NCBI GenBank assembly: GCA_049273855.1
Contig: JBASRN010000270.1
Span: forward strand, 1 to 64,000
Source: Onstottus_B sp049273855
Lineage (GTDB): Bacteria > Acidobacteriota > Blastocatellia > UBA7656
Length of the DNA stretch: 64,000 bases
Direction of reading: 5' to 3'
Made by a program: the position numbers and the translations under genes. Below the pieces are notes generated by a model. That model was not told the origin of the DNA, did no database searches, and saw nothing but the letters and a program-made list of their open reading frames with translations. How positions within the stretch are numbered: position 1 is the first letter of the stretch; the number at the start of each line of letters is the position of its first letter. Of this stretch, positions 27,322 to 36,642 are shown piece by piece.

Positions 27322-28629
27322 TTGCCTCAGCGAAACTATCGAGACCCGCTTCACAACATCATCTCGCTCGACGAGGCTTTGCCGGACGACCGCCTGATCG
27401 TCGAGTTGATCGACTCACTGGAGTTCCAGAGGCTTCGGAGAATAAAGCAACTGGGGTTGGCGATGTTCACCTATCAGGGCGCGGAGCACAGCCGCTTCAC
27501 CCACTCCCTCGGCGTGATGCATTTAATGACTCGCGTGCTTGGTCTGCTAGGCTCCCATCACAAGATCAGCGATGAGGCGCGGGTGGTCGGGCGCGCCGGC
27601 GCGCTTCTTCACGACCTTGGTCACGGCCCGTTTTCTCATGTAATAGAGAAGGTGTTTGGCTTTCATCACGAGGATTGGACGTGCCGCATAGTCCTGGATG
27701 AAACAACCGAAGTCAATCGCGTGTTGCGCGCATTTGACGGGCAGCTTCCCGAGAAACTCGCGTTGCTTTACAAACACAGTTACTCGCCGGCGTTCGTTTC
27801 GCAGCTCGTCTCGTCGCAGCTTGATTGCGACCGAATGGACTACCTGCTGCGCGACAGCCTTATGACCGGCGCGAAGTATGGGGTCTTCGATTCGGAGTGG
27901 GTGCTTCATGCGCTCAAGATCGATGCGGAGTCGGATAGGGTTTACGTGGAAGCGAAGGGCCTATACGCCGTCGAGGAGTATTTGCAAGCCAGATACTACA
28001 TGTTCCGTCAGGTTTACTTTCATCGTACGCTGAGATCGGCTGAAGCGGTGCTGATCGCTACACTCAATCGCGCTCGCGCGCTGCTGATGCGCGGAGAGCT
28101 TTGCTTTCGAATGCCCGGCTCGGCTTTCGAAAAGCTGTTGGTGGGGGAGGCGGTAAGCACACCGGAGTATCTTGAACTCGACGACACCGATCTGACTTTT
28201 CATTTGAAGCAGTGGTCGCGGGATCCAGACCCGATGCTAGCCGACCTGGCCGGGAGGTTTATGGCTCGAAGGCTGTTCAAGGCTGCGGATGTTCATCTGT
28301 CGGGCGCCGCCTTTGATCGTTTCTGGAAGCGGGCACAGGAGGCGGTTCAGCAGGCAGGCTTTGATCCCGAGTACTACTTGCTTATGGACCGGGCGACCGA
28401 TGTCCCGTACTACGGGTACTACTCTCCGGCCAGCGTCGACCCGCGCGGATTGATCTATGTCGAAGCGGGGGAGACCGGGTCACCCATAAAGGAGATCAGC
28501 GAGATATCAGACGTCGTCCGAGGAATGCGCGGCTACAAGATCGATCGAATGTGCTTCCCGGTCGAAGTGGCCGACCAGTTGTCGGCCTTGATGAGTGAAC
28601 ACGAAGGACAGGCGAATACGGCTCCTTGA
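27322..28629 (+). CDS. HD-domain phosphohydrolase (dGTPase/SAMHD1-like)
   Basis: A protein of 435 residues. RDPLHNIISLDE and LEFQRLRRIKQLGLAMF open the family; AEHSRFTHSLGVMHL and GALLHDLGHGPFSHVIEKVF supply the His, His-Asp pair, and SQLDCDRMDYLLRDSLMTG the distant Asp. Members hydrolyse phosphate from nucleotides, often dNTPs, in the cytoplasm. TTG start at 27322 with AGAGG upstream; no ATG fits the N-terminus. It stands alone. Confidence 0.87.
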   Translation: MPQRNYRDPLHNIISLDEALPDDRLIVELIDSLEFQRLRRIKQLGLAMFTYQGAEHSRFTHSLGVMHLMTRVLGLLGSHHKISDEARVVGRAGALLHDLGHGPFSHVIEKVFGFHHEDWTCRIVLDETTEVNRVLRAFDGQLPEKLALLYKHSYSPAFVSQLVSSQLDCDRMDYLLRDSLMTGAKYGVFDSEWVLHALKIDAESDRVYVEAKGLYAVEEYLQARYYMFRQVYFHRTLRSAEAVLIATLNRARALLMRGELCFRMPGSAFEKLLVGEAVSTPEYLELDDTDLTFHLKQWSRDPDPMLADLAGRFMARRLFKAADVHLSGAAFDRFWKRAQEAVQQAGFDPEYYLLMDRATDVPYYGYYSPASVDPRGLIYVEAGETGSPIKEISEISDVVRGMRGYKIDRMCFPVEVADQLSALMSEHEGQANTAP

Positions 28630-28905
28630 GATGCGATCCTTGGTTTCGCCGAGTTCGAATCGGGTAGCCCTTCTCTTGAGTTAGCGGAAGCTTGAGAGCC
28701 TGAGACGATTCGCTCGTTTGTCACCCTTATCAGTGACACGCCGACTATACTTCAATCCCCGGGCGCTGGGGAAGTCCCCAGACAGGTAGGCTCCCTGGGA
28801 AGCAGGTCCGTCGCTGTTAAGTTCAAAATACTGATTGTGGCTGCAATTCTGGCGTGTGTAGGTTGCCGATGAGTCGCGTCCGCACGGCAACCGCGGGGTG
28901 ACTTC

Positions 28906-30717
28906 TTACTTGTTGCCCGGCGAGTAAACTTGCTGGAATCGCGCGAGGTTCTCCCTGAAACGCTCTGCCTCGGATCGAGCGACTTTGAACTTTTGCGAAC
29001 TCTGAAACTGGACGCTCATCTCGTCTTTGGAGATTCGCACGCTCACGCCCACCAGGTTAGCCGAAAACTGGTGCTCGTTTCCCTCGTAGCGGACCCCGGT
29101 CGAGTTGACCGTCAGCGGCCCAGCGCACGAGCGGCCTAGCAAGCCCCCGTGAAGATGCCTGACCTGAATCGTCAAGGGGATCGGTTCCGCAGCCCTCTCT
29201 CTTTCCCGCCTTTCTATTTTCTCGATCTTATCGTTCAAGGCTGCGATCGTATAGAGGGTGCTTCCGCCCAATCGGCGGGCTTCTTTGTATTTTTCGGCTG
29301 CCGCAGCTGCGTTACCCTGGTTTTCCAATATTTCACCAAGCGCGGCGATCGATGATCGGTACGAAGCATCGGCCGACTCTGGCACTCTTCGAAAGTAGGA
29401 GGCCGCCTTGTCGAGCTCGCCGATTTTCATATAGGACCGAGCGAGAGCAAACACGACCTCCGGCCCGCCCATCCCGTTGACCATCGCGGTTTGAAGCTCA
29501 GGTATCGCAGCACCAAAGTCGTCCTTTTGGTAGAGATCGAGCCCCCGAACGCGGTGAGTGTTAGGGTCGATCGCCTTTGCCAATTCAGCAGTGCGAAGGG
29601 CGTTCATCTCGCGAAGCCGCGTGCGGAGTTGTTTGTCGTCCTTGAAGAGTGGTGTGATCTGTTCAAGTTGTTTGATCGCACCTTCGGCATCACCGCGCGC
29701 GAATGCCTGTTCGCTTTGCGCGACCAGCCTGTCTCTGACCTGGTTGTGGACCCGGCGCGCTTCAGCATCCTGGGTGATCGCGAGCGCCTGCTTGGAGTAG
29801 TAGTATGCGCTGGCGCCTTTGGGTTCTATCAGATTTCCAGCTTGAAGCGCCTCTTCGGCTTTGCGCACCAGCCCTCGGAGTTCACCTCGACGGTTGGACA
29901 ACTGGGTTTCGATTTTCGTCGCGGCGGCTCGCGCCTCTTCGTCATCCGCATAGTTCTCGGTCAGGAACTTATAAATCTCCTGGGCCTGCGCCAGGTCAGC
30001 GCGTGAAACAGCGGCTTGAGCAGACTGGTGGGCGGTCTTGCGCACGCGCTCGCGCATCTCGAGCGCGAAAGGGTTCGCGCCGTCGAGTTCGATGATAAGG
30101 TCCGCGTAGTTAAGCGCGCTTCCTTCATAGATGAGGCCGTAGTATCCCCGCGCGAGCGCCTCTTCAGCCTGTTGCTGATATTGCCTTACTGCTTCTTCCG
30201 GAGGAAGTTCCGCCGTTCCGGAAGGTGGAAGCGGCTTGAGCTTGAACTCGAGCGGTTGAGATTCGGAGATCGTCACTTGCTTGACGATTGGCTCAAAGCC
30301 CTCCTTCGTTATTGTGAGCGTATACGTACCGATCGGGAGCTGTTCCAGCTTTACAGGAGAATGGCCGTAGTCCTTCGAGTCAAGGCTTATCTCGGCGCCG
30401 GACGGCACCGTCAGGATAACGAGTTGATCCACAGTGGATGGCTTCTTGGTGAGCAAGTAGACGCCGGCTATCGTCAACGCGGTGAGGATCAGCGCAGAGA
30501 TAGCGGCCAGCACTCGCCAATGCGCGCCCGCTTTGCGCGGTCGGGCTGGCGCAGCGATCGCCTCCGCCCGCTCGACGGCCGACGGGCCGTCCACGGCGGT
30601 GTCCGGCAGGTCGTTCCCGGATGGCTCGGGCGGCGCCAGTTCGGAATCGAACTGGCCGTCCGCCGAGCCGCTCTCACGCGTGCCGGCTTGGCCCAAATCT
30701 TGATCTCCTAACAACAT
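28906..30717 (-). CDS. PEGA-domain and TPR membrane protein
   Basis: A protein of about 603 residues: an acidic, Pro-rich cytoplasmic N-terminus (1-65), one membrane helix (VLAAISALILTALTIAGVYL), a PEGA domain (VPSGAEISLDSKDYGHSPV, then GTYTLTITKEGFEP), a long TPR-like helical region, and a C-terminal beta domain. PEGA domains are thought to bind envelope surfaces. The start is uncertain: ATG 30717 avoids overlap with the upstream oxidoreductase; an ATG at 30792 would overlap it by 35 bp. Its role is unknown; it may scaffold an envelope complex. Confidence 0.78.
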   Translation of the reverse strand: MLLGDQDLGQAGTRESGSADGQFDSELAPPEPSGNDLPDTAVDGPSAVERAEAIAAPARPRKAGAHWRVLAAISALILTALTIAGVYLLTKKPSTVDQLVILTVPSGAEISLDSKDYGHSPVKLEQLPIGTYTLTITKEGFEPIVKQVTISESQPLEFKLKPLPPSGTAELPPEEAVRQYQQQAEEALARGYYGLIYEGSALNYADLIIELDGANPFALEMRERVRKTAHQSAQAAVSRADLAQAQEIYKFLTENYADDEEARAAATKIETQLSNRRGELRGLVRKAEEALQAGNLIEPKGASAYYYSKQALAITQDAEARRVHNQVRDRLVAQSEQAFARGDAEGAIKQLEQITPLFKDDKQLRTRLREMNALRTAELAKAIDPNTHRVRGLDLYQKDDFGAAIPELQTAMVNGMGGPEVVFALARSYMKIGELDKAASYFRRVPESADASYRSSIAALGEILENQGNAAAAAEKYKEARRLGGSTLYTIAALNDKIEKIERRERERAAEPIPLTIQVRHLHGGLLGRSCAGPLTVNSTGVRYEGNEHQFSANLVGVSVRISKDEMSVQFQSSQKFKVARSEAERFRENLARFQQVYSPGNK

Positions 30718-30757
30718 CTTTGTCGCCGCACGAATCTGAATCACCAGTCGCTTGGGG

Positions 30758-31780
30758 CTAAGCGGTGCAAGCCATCCTCCGTTCAACAACATTCGACGCT
30801 ATATAGTCTACAACCTGCCTGCCCGTCAGGATAGCATTCTTGATGTGGACTTCACGAGTAACGTGCCCGGCAACGAAGAGCCCGGGAACTGTGGTTTCAA
30901 ACGTCTCAGGAGAGTATACCGGCCGGCCATCATCGGCGATCCTAGCTCCGGCCGTTTCAAGGAGTCGGGTATCCGGGTCGGCACCAATAAGCGCGAATAT
31001 GTGGTCGCAGTCGACCTCCCACGTGGTTATATCGCCGCGCGTGCTCCGAAGAAGCGCGCTTCGCGGCCGAATCTCGATGATCTCGGTGGAAGTCAGTACC
31101 CGGAGATCGCCGGACCTGGAGGCCGCCTCGAGAGGACCGAGGACCCAAGGTTTGATCCTCGCGCGCGCGATTAATCGCCCCGAGCTCTCATCCCTGTTTG
31201 GTTCTACGGGCGGGCTGAGCTCGGTTCGGCGAACGCATAGAGTAACGTCCGCGCCGGCTTGCGAAAGGAACAGGGAGGCCTCGGCAGCTGAGTTACCCCC
31301 GCCAATCACCAACACTCGCTTGAAAACTAAAGGATGCGCTTCGAGGAAGCGATATGTGACTCGACAAGGGTCTTCGCCGGGGACACTCAGAAGCCGTCGG
31401 CGGCCAAACCCGCCAGTCGCTGCAAGCACCGCGCGCGCGCGGTAGACTCCGTCACTTGTGCGCACAAGGATTTGACCATCCGTGTTCACCAGCTCATAGA
31501 CCTCTTCCCGGGTTCGCAGATCGATGTTGTGACGCATCACCAGACGTCGATAGTGCCGCAGCAACTCTTCGCGGGTGGGCTTCCGATCCGTTGGGAGGGA
31601 ACCTGAGTCTATTTCAATCTCGTCGGAGCTCGAAAACAATACGCCTCCGATCGGATAGCTGTACACTGTGTTGGCGATCGCCTCTCGCTCAAGTATGAGA
31701 TAGTCAAGTCCGTGATATCGAGCCCTAACGGCAGCCGCCAACCCGGCGGGACCGCTGCCAACAATGATCAGGTCGTACAT
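30758..31780 (-). CDS. YpdA-like FAD/NAD(P)H oxidoreductase
   Basis: A protein of 340 residues. IIVGSGPAGLAAAVRARYHG is the FAD site; VLVIGGGNSAAEASLFLSQA is the NAD(P)H site; the end has VPGLFVAGHVTR. It lacks the CxxC pair of thioredoxin reductase and is most like YpdA, the putative bacillithiol-disulfide reductase family. Acceptor unknown. It lies upstream of the PEGA/TPR gene on the same strand, close enough to be one transcript. Confidence 0.82.
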   Translation of the reverse strand: MYDLIIVGSGPAGLAAAVRARYHGLDYLILEREAIANTVYSYPIGGVLFSSSDEIEIDSGSLPTDRKPTREELLRHYRRLVMRHNIDLRTREEVYELVNTDGQILVRTSDGVYRARAVLAATGGFGRRRLLSVPGEDPCRVTYRFLEAHPLVFKRVLVIGGGNSAAEASLFLSQAGADVTLCVRRTELSPPVEPNRDESSGRLIARARIKPWVLGPLEAASRSGDLRVLTSTEIIEIRPRSALLRSTRGDITTWEVDCDHIFALIGADPDTRLLETAGARIADDGRPVYSPETFETTVPGLFVAGHVTREVHIKNAILTGRQVVDYIASNVVERRMACTA

Positions 31781-31983
31781 GCGCTCTCCCGTGCGGCTTT
31801 AACATCCGGCCTTTAAGGATACAATATCGAATCACCCACAGCAATACTGGCACTTGGAGTGGCAGGTTTGACCTTCTTCTCAATTCATACGCCGACTCAT
31901 CGATCTGCTCCACCAAAAACCGTCCAGCTTTTCGGGCCGTCGATTGTTCCTCGGCGGGACTCAGGGTAGCCTTGCGAAGCCTT

Positions 31984-32688
31984 CTACGACGGCAACGATT
32001 CGTTGAACTTGTATCCAACCCCCCACACGGTTAAGACATACTTTGGATCCTTCGGGTTCTCTTCGATTTTTGTTCTCAGCCTGTTCACGTGCGGATCGAT
32101 ATTACGCTTGTAACCCTCGTAAGCGGTGTCCCAGATGGCAGTCAGGATATCCTGCCGGGAATAAACATGTCCCGGATTGGACGCAAGAAATTTGAGGATG
32201 CTGAACTCGATAGGAGTAAGGGTGACTTCCCTGCCACCGAGTTTGACCCTATGCCGCTTCAAGTCAACCTCCATCTCTCCTCGTGTTATTATGCTTTCGA
32301 CTGCCTTGTGAGAATCACCGGATGCGCGCCGCCACAACGCCTGAACTCTCATCTCCAGTTCTATCGGGTTGAAGGGCTTGCCAAGGTAGTCATCAACACC
32401 TTTCGAAAAGCCATCAACCTTGTCTTCAATGCTGATTCTCTCAGTCAGCATGATGACCGGCGTCGTCACGCCCTTCTCCCTCAGTAAGTGACAAACCTTG
32501 AAGCCGTCCATGCCGGGCATCACCACATCGAGAACTATAACCCCCGGGTTTTCCGAGAGGGCCATCTCCAAACCCTGAACCCCGTTCGCGGCCTCGATAA
32601 CAGCATATCCCTTGTCGCTCAAGCAGTCTTTGACCATCGAACGTATCGAGTCACTGTCGTCCACTACCAGAACCAACTTATTCGACAT
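31984..32688 (-). CDS. OmpR/PhoB-family response regulator
   Basis: A protein of 234 residues. Receiver domain with VVDDSDS and GVIVLDVVMPGMDG (phosphorylated Asp), KPF near the end; then a winged-helix DNA-binding domain with LTPIEFSILKFLASNPGHVY and HVNRLRTKIEENPKDPKYV. No histidine kinase lies beside it, so it is an orphan regulator, 39 bp beyond the dnaN stop on the same strand. ATG 32688 begins MSNKLVLVVDD; a TTG start at 32715 is less likely. Confidence 0.9.
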   Translation of the reverse strand: MSNKLVLVVDDSDSIRSMVKDCLSDKGYAVIEAANGVQGLEMALSENPGVIVLDVVMPGMDGFKVCHLLREKGVTTPVIMLTERISIEDKVDGFSKGVDDYLGKPFNPIELEMRVQALWRRASGDSHKAVESIITRGEMEVDLKRHRVKLGGREVTLTPIEFSILKFLASNPGHVYSRQDILTAIWDTAYEGYKRNIDPHVNRLRTKIEENPKDPKYVLTVWGVGYKFNESLPS

Positions 32689-32727
32689 CTGATTTGCGTA
32701 GGAACCGTCACTCAAGTCATTTGCCCA

Positions 32728-33846
32728 TTAAAGAAGGCGCATCGGCATGACTACATACCGGTAGCTATCGGCCTCTTCTCCAGCGGGCCTCATCAGCGCT
32801 GGGCTTTGCTCGTCCTTTAGTTCAAATACGGTTTCTTCGGTCGCTACCACTCCCAAGAAATCGAGTAGATACTGGGCGTTGAAACCGATCGTCAGATCGT
32901 CGCCGCTATAATCCACGGCGATCGCTTCTCTGGACTCGCCCACATCGGCGCTCTGTGAGCTGATGTTCAATCTCCCCTGACCAAGCTCGTATTTGATTCC
33001 ATGACTCCTCTCGTCGGCCATCAGAGCAGCGCGCCTGACTGCTTGCGCAATTTTTTCTGTATTGAGCGTCACTAGTTTATCATTGCCCTTTGGCAGCACG
33101 AGATCGTAATTTGGAAACTGTCCTGCCAGCATCCGCGATGTGAGGTGACGCTGTCCTTGTTTGAAATACAAGTGGTTTGCGTCCGTGGAGAACTCAATAT
33201 CCTCCTCTGCGGCCGCGGTCAACTTCAATATCTCGGTCAGCGCCTTTTTTGGAATGATTACTCTCAACTGCTCCTTTTCACTAACAGGTACCTCTTCGAT
33301 TTCGCAGTCGGCCAGCGCAAGCCTATGCCCGTCGGTTGCGACCATTCGAAGCCTGCCGTCCGAGAAGGTCAGGAGCGCCCCGCTTAGGGCGTAGCGCGAC
33401 TCTTCTTGAGTGATCGCGTACACGGTCCTGCTGATGAGATTGTGAAGCGCAGTTGACGGAATCGACATTTCAGCTTTACCGGGCTTTGGCGTCGACGGGA
33501 AGTGCTCCTTGGCTTGCCCCGCCAGTCTGAACTCTGAGGATGCACATGTAATCTTAGTCCAGTCGTTAGCTTCCTTGACGAAATCTATATCGGCATCCGG
33601 CAAGTACCGCACAAGATCAAACAGTCGCCTTGCCTGCAGCACTACCGAACCCGCTTCGGAAACGTCCGCTGCGCACTCCGTTTGAAACGACACGTCCAGA
33701 TCCGTTGCCACAAGTGAGACCAGTGATTCATTTACGGTCTCTATTAGGAGGCTGGACAGCACTGGTATTGTTGTCTTCTTCTCGACAATTCCCTGGAGTA
33801 GGTTCAACTCCTTTAGGAGTGATGCTCGGTTCAGGCGGAATCTCAT
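32728..33846 (-). CDS. dnaN: DNA polymerase III sliding clamp (beta subunit)
   Basis: A protein of 372 residues, the standard beta-clamp length. It begins MRFRLNRASLLKELNLLQGI and ends YRYVVMPMRLL, the family C-terminus; YALSGALLTFSDGRLRMVAT and DGHRLALAD are conserved. It forms the ring clamp that tethers polymerase III. It follows dnaA on the same strand, across the candidate oriC. Confidence 0.96.
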   Translation of the reverse strand: MRFRLNRASLLKELNLLQGIVEKKTTIPVLSSLLIETVNESLVSLVATDLDVSFQTECAADVSEAGSVVLQARRLFDLVRYLPDADIDFVKEANDWTKITCASSEFRLAGQAKEHFPSTPKPGKAEMSIPSTALHNLISRTVYAITQEESRYALSGALLTFSDGRLRMVATDGHRLALADCEIEEVPVSEKEQLRVIIPKKALTEILKLTAAAEEDIEFSTDANHLYFKQGQRHLTSRMLAGQFPNYDLVLPKGNDKLVTLNTEKIAQAVRRAALMADERSHGIKYELGQGRLNISSQSADVGESREAIAVDYSGDDLTIGFNAQYLLDFLGVVATEETVFELKDEQSPALMRPAGEEADSYRYVVMPMRLL

Positions 33847-34107
33847 TTTGGGTCAACCCTTTCATTTCTGTCGCAATCAGGGTGCTACTATACCAATAAC
33901 TTTCATAATAAAACTAGTAGTAGTAGTAGGCTGTGCATAAGTGGAAAACCTGATCAAAAGTACTGATTTCTCTATTAACTACCTCGACTGGACTCGGAAG
34001 ATAAATGGAGAAAAAGGTAAGTCCGACGAATAAGTTCAGAACAAATCATATAAAGAGCCTAATTCCACAACGACATCAAAAGGAGATCTGTGGAATACGT
34101 CGCTAAC
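33847..34107. other. oriC: Candidate replication origin (oriC) between dnaA and dnaN
   Basis: AT-rich spacer of 261 bp. At 33,915-33,929 the trinucleotide TAG is repeated five times, then GC, then TGTGCATAA (33,932-33,940), the reverse complement of TTATGCACA, a perfect TTATNCACA DnaA box. The stretch left of it (33,886-33,914) is AT-rich. Read 3' to 5' this is DnaA box, GC, (GAT)5, the arrangement described as DnaA-trio in Bacillus subtilis oriC, at the same place (dnaA-dnaN spacer). A weaker box, TGTGGAAAA, lies at 34,143-34,151 inside dnaA. Only one perfect box is seen, fewer than in many origins. Confidence 0.7.
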
Positions 34108-35490
34108 TCATTTCATGCTAGTAATTAGATTGTCTATAACGCTGTGGAAAACTGAGTCTTTATCTCGTAAGTTTGAGATCTTATTAATGCTGTGCAACAC
34201 GGTGCTGTGATGTTTTCCTCCAAACTCCCTTCCTATCTCTGGCAAGCTGGCCGATGTAAGCGTCTTACAGAGATACATTGCGACTTGGCGCGGAAATGCT
34301 ATTACTCTTGTGTTGCTCTTTGACTTGAGATCGGCAGCCTTCAAACTGTAATGTCCAGCAACAATTCTCTGGATCGATTCGATCGAAGGTGCGTCGGATT
34401 CAGACTCGATGATGTTTCTGAGAATGTCCTTAGCCAAATCGATTCCTATCGGGAGCGCTTTAAGTGATGCATATGCAAGAAGCCTTACCAGCGAGCCTTC
34501 CAGTTCTCTGATGTTCGATTTAATTTTGCTCGCGATGAATATCGCGACATCATCCGGGAGATCGATTCTCTCCAGTTCGGCCTTTCGCTTTAGGATTGCG
34601 ACCTTCGTTTCGAGATCAGGCGGCTGAATATCGGCAATCAGACCCCACTCGAATCTCGAATGCAATCGCTCCTCGAGCGTCGGGATTTCTCGCGGCGGAC
34701 AGTCGCTTGATATGATTATTTGCTTTTGAGAGTCGTAGAGCGCGTTAAAGGTGTGAAAAAACTCCTCCTGAGTACGTTCCTTTCCAGCCAGGAACTGAAT
34801 ATCATCGATAAGCAGAACGTCGATGTTTCGATATCTGTCCCGAAACTTGATCGTCTGGTCGTATCTGATCGCATTTATCAGCTCGTTCATAAATCTCTCG
34901 GATGAGATATATGTGAGGCGCAGCGACTTATTCCTGGTCTTGATTGCATACCCAATGGCGTGCATCAAATGAGTCTTTCCCAGACCCACCCCGCCATAGA
35001 TATAGAAAGGGTTATAGGTTTTGGCGGGCATGTCCACCACCGCCAGGGAAGCGGCGTGTGCGAACTGGTTACAGGAGCCCACAACAAAAGTCTCGAACTT
35101 GTATTTTGGGTTGAGCGGCAAATCTGACTGTTCGGGGACCACCGGCCTGGGCGGATCCAAGGCTTGTGAAGATCGCGGCGAGCTAAGCGGCCTATCCAGA
35201 CCCGGTACAGAATCTGTGTTCGACGTTTGCCTCCTATTGTCCCCCAGAAGGAACTCGACCTTATAGCCAACTAAGCCCAGCTCCTCAAGAGACTCTTCGA
35301 TTACGTCGAAATAGTTGGTGCGGATCCAATCGCGAAAGATTTCGTTCGGAACCGTTAAATAAAGGGTAGAAGAGTCCTTGGCCGCGCGCAAAATCGGTCT
35401 AAACCACGTATCGAAGCTCTCGTGGTTTAATCGCTTTGAAATCGCTCTTAGGACAGAAGAGAGGAGGTCTATCTGGACACCCGTCGTCAT
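34108..35490 (-). CDS. dnaA: Chromosomal replication initiator DnaA
   Basis: A protein of 460 residues. Domain I at the N-terminus, a Pro/Ser-rich linker (domain II, about 95-130), AAA+ domain III with Walker A GGVGLGKTHL and Walker B VLLIDDIQFLAG, and domain IV with the signature SLPEIGREFGGKHHSTVLHS. ATP-bound DnaA opens the origin. The ATG at 35490 has GGGAGG upstream; the frame extends to 35529 without support. Transcribed away from parA. Confidence 0.97.
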   Translation of the reverse strand: MTTGVQIDLLSSVLRAISKRLNHESFDTWFRPILRAAKDSSTLYLTVPNEIFRDWIRTNYFDVIEESLEELGLVGYKVEFLLGDNRRQTSNTDSVPGLDRPLSSPRSSQALDPPRPVVPEQSDLPLNPKYKFETFVVGSCNQFAHAASLAVVDMPAKTYNPFYIYGGVGLGKTHLMHAIGYAIKTRNKSLRLTYISSERFMNELINAIRYDQTIKFRDRYRNIDVLLIDDIQFLAGKERTQEEFFHTFNALYDSQKQIIISSDCPPREIPTLEERLHSRFEWGLIADIQPPDLETKVAILKRKAELERIDLPDDVAIFIASKIKSNIRELEGSLVRLLAYASLKALPIGIDLAKDILRNIIESESDAPSIESIQRIVAGHYSLKAADLKSKSNTRVIAFPRQVAMYLCKTLTSASLPEIGREFGGKHHSTVLHSINKISNLRDKDSVFHSVIDNLITSMK

Positions 35491-35695
35491 TTCACGCCTC
35501 CCTATTAGGCACAGAGCATTCGCCAACAAAAGGACGAGGTTAGCCGAGCACCGAATGGGCGACCGCGCTCCTCGATAAAGCAGACGACAACAAAGGACCG
35601 GCTGTTGAAACTCGCGAACAGTATCACAAGTACCGAACTGTTTTCAATCCCGTCGCCTTGCGCTATATGAATAACTGCACCTTAATTAACCCAAT

Positions 35696-35713
35696 AACAG
35701 GGTTATACCTGTT
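35696..35713. promoter_or_regulatory. 18-bp palindrome upstream of dnaA
   Basis: AACAGG and CCTGTT arms flank GTTATA. It lies about 200 bp before the dnaA start in AT-rich DNA. It may be an operator for dnaA or parAB, or part of the origin. No known regulator consensus is recognised. Confidence 0.35.
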
Positions 35714-35752
35714 TTAATCAAAATCTGGCCCAGATCACCGCGCAATGTAGAC

Positions 35753-35766
35753 GTTTCACGTGAAAC
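35753..35766. other. parS: parS centromere site
   Basis: GTTTCACGTGAAAC, a perfect 14-bp palindrome matching the core of the bacterial parS consensus; the flanking bases (C before, A after) match on the right side only. ParB (Spo0J) from the gene 0.85 kb to the right should load here to drive chromosome segregation. Confidence 0.92.
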
Positions 35767-35859
35767 AGTGTTTGCCGTTATGGTAAAAGCTCGGGGTCTA
35801 GAGTTCAGAGATAGTTGCGACTGTTGGTCTGGGTTCGGTTTGTGGTATGTTACCAAGCC

Positions 35860-36642
35860 ATGCCCAGAATAATAGCCATCGCCAACCAGAAGGGTGGCGT
35901 TGGCAAAACGACTTCCGCCATAAACCTGGCAGCCAGCCTGGCAATTGCCGACCGACGGGTCTTGTTGGTTGACGCGGACCCACAGGGCAACAGCACCAGC
36001 GGACTGGGGTTACGGGGCACATTTCAGAATAGCCTTTATCACTCGTTGGTCTCGAACCACTCGCTTGATTCAATCGTTTTGGCGAGTGAGTTATCGGGGC
36101 TATCGGTCATTCCCTCCGAGAAGATACTGGTGGCGGCCGAAATCGAACTTGTTGGAGTTGAAGAGAGGGAATTCAAGCTCAAAAAAGCACTGGAGCCGGT
36201 CGCCGCGAATTATGATTATGTGCTGATCGACTGCCCGCCGAGCCTGGGACTCCTAACTTTGAACGCATTGGCTGCGGCCCACTCGGTGCTGGTTCCGATT
36301 CAATGCGAGTACTTTGCTCTTGAGGGAGTCTCGGAGCTTTGGGACACTCTGGTCAAAGTGCGTAGAAGTTTGAACCCAGCCTTGGCCATCGAGGGTTTTC
36401 TGCTTACGATGTTTGACGAAAGAACGAACCTCTCAAACCAGGTCGTATCCGATTTGAGGGGGTTTCTAGGGTCTCAAGTTTTTTCCACCGTGATACCAAG
36501 GAACGTTCGACTTGCCGAGGCACCCAGCCACGGCAAGCCGATTGTGCTGTACGATGTCCGATCTAAGGGTGCCGAAAGTTACCTTCGATTGGCACGGGAG
36601 GTGATCGACAATGTCAAGACGGGCATTGGGCAGGGGGCTTGA
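35860..36642 (+). CDS. parA: Chromosome partitioning ATPase ParA/Soj
   Basis: A protein of 260 residues. MPRIIAIANQKGGVGKTTSA is the deviant Walker A of ParA; DADPQGNSTSGLG and YVLIDCPPSLGLLTLNAL follow. It binds DNA nonspecifically as an ATP dimer and moves ParB-parS complexes. ATG 35860 gives the family N-terminus; the upstream 15 codons are not expected. Its end overlaps parB by 32 bp. Confidence 0.96.
   Translation: MPRIIAIANQKGGVGKTTSAINLAASLAIADRRVLLVDADPQGNSTSGLGLRGTFQNSLYHSLVSNHSLDSIVLASELSGLSVIPSEKILVAAEIELVGVEEREFKLKKALEPVAANYDYVLIDCPPSLGLLTLNALAAAHSVLVPIQCEYFALEGVSELWDTLVKVRRSLNPALAIEGFLLTMFDERTNLSNQVVSDLRGFLGSQVFSTVIPRNVRLAEAPSHGKPIVLYDVRSKGAESYLRLAREVIDNVKTGIGQGA

Larger units (their letters stand above)
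35491..35859. other. Divergent dnaA-parA intergenic region
   Basis: Some 370 bp holding the promoters of dnaA and parA, the parS site and a separate 18-bp palindrome, with an AT-rich centre (TTAATTAA at 35,682-35,689). No DnaA box matching TTATNCACA is seen here, so the dnaA-dnaN spacer is the better oriC candidate, though a two-part origin is possible. Confidence 0.55.

Noticed and set aside
28640..28665. tRNA-like T-arm (GAGTTCGAATC)
   Set aside because: No acceptor stem, D-arm or anticodon arm can be folded around it, and the 5' part would fall in the HD-hydrolase gene.
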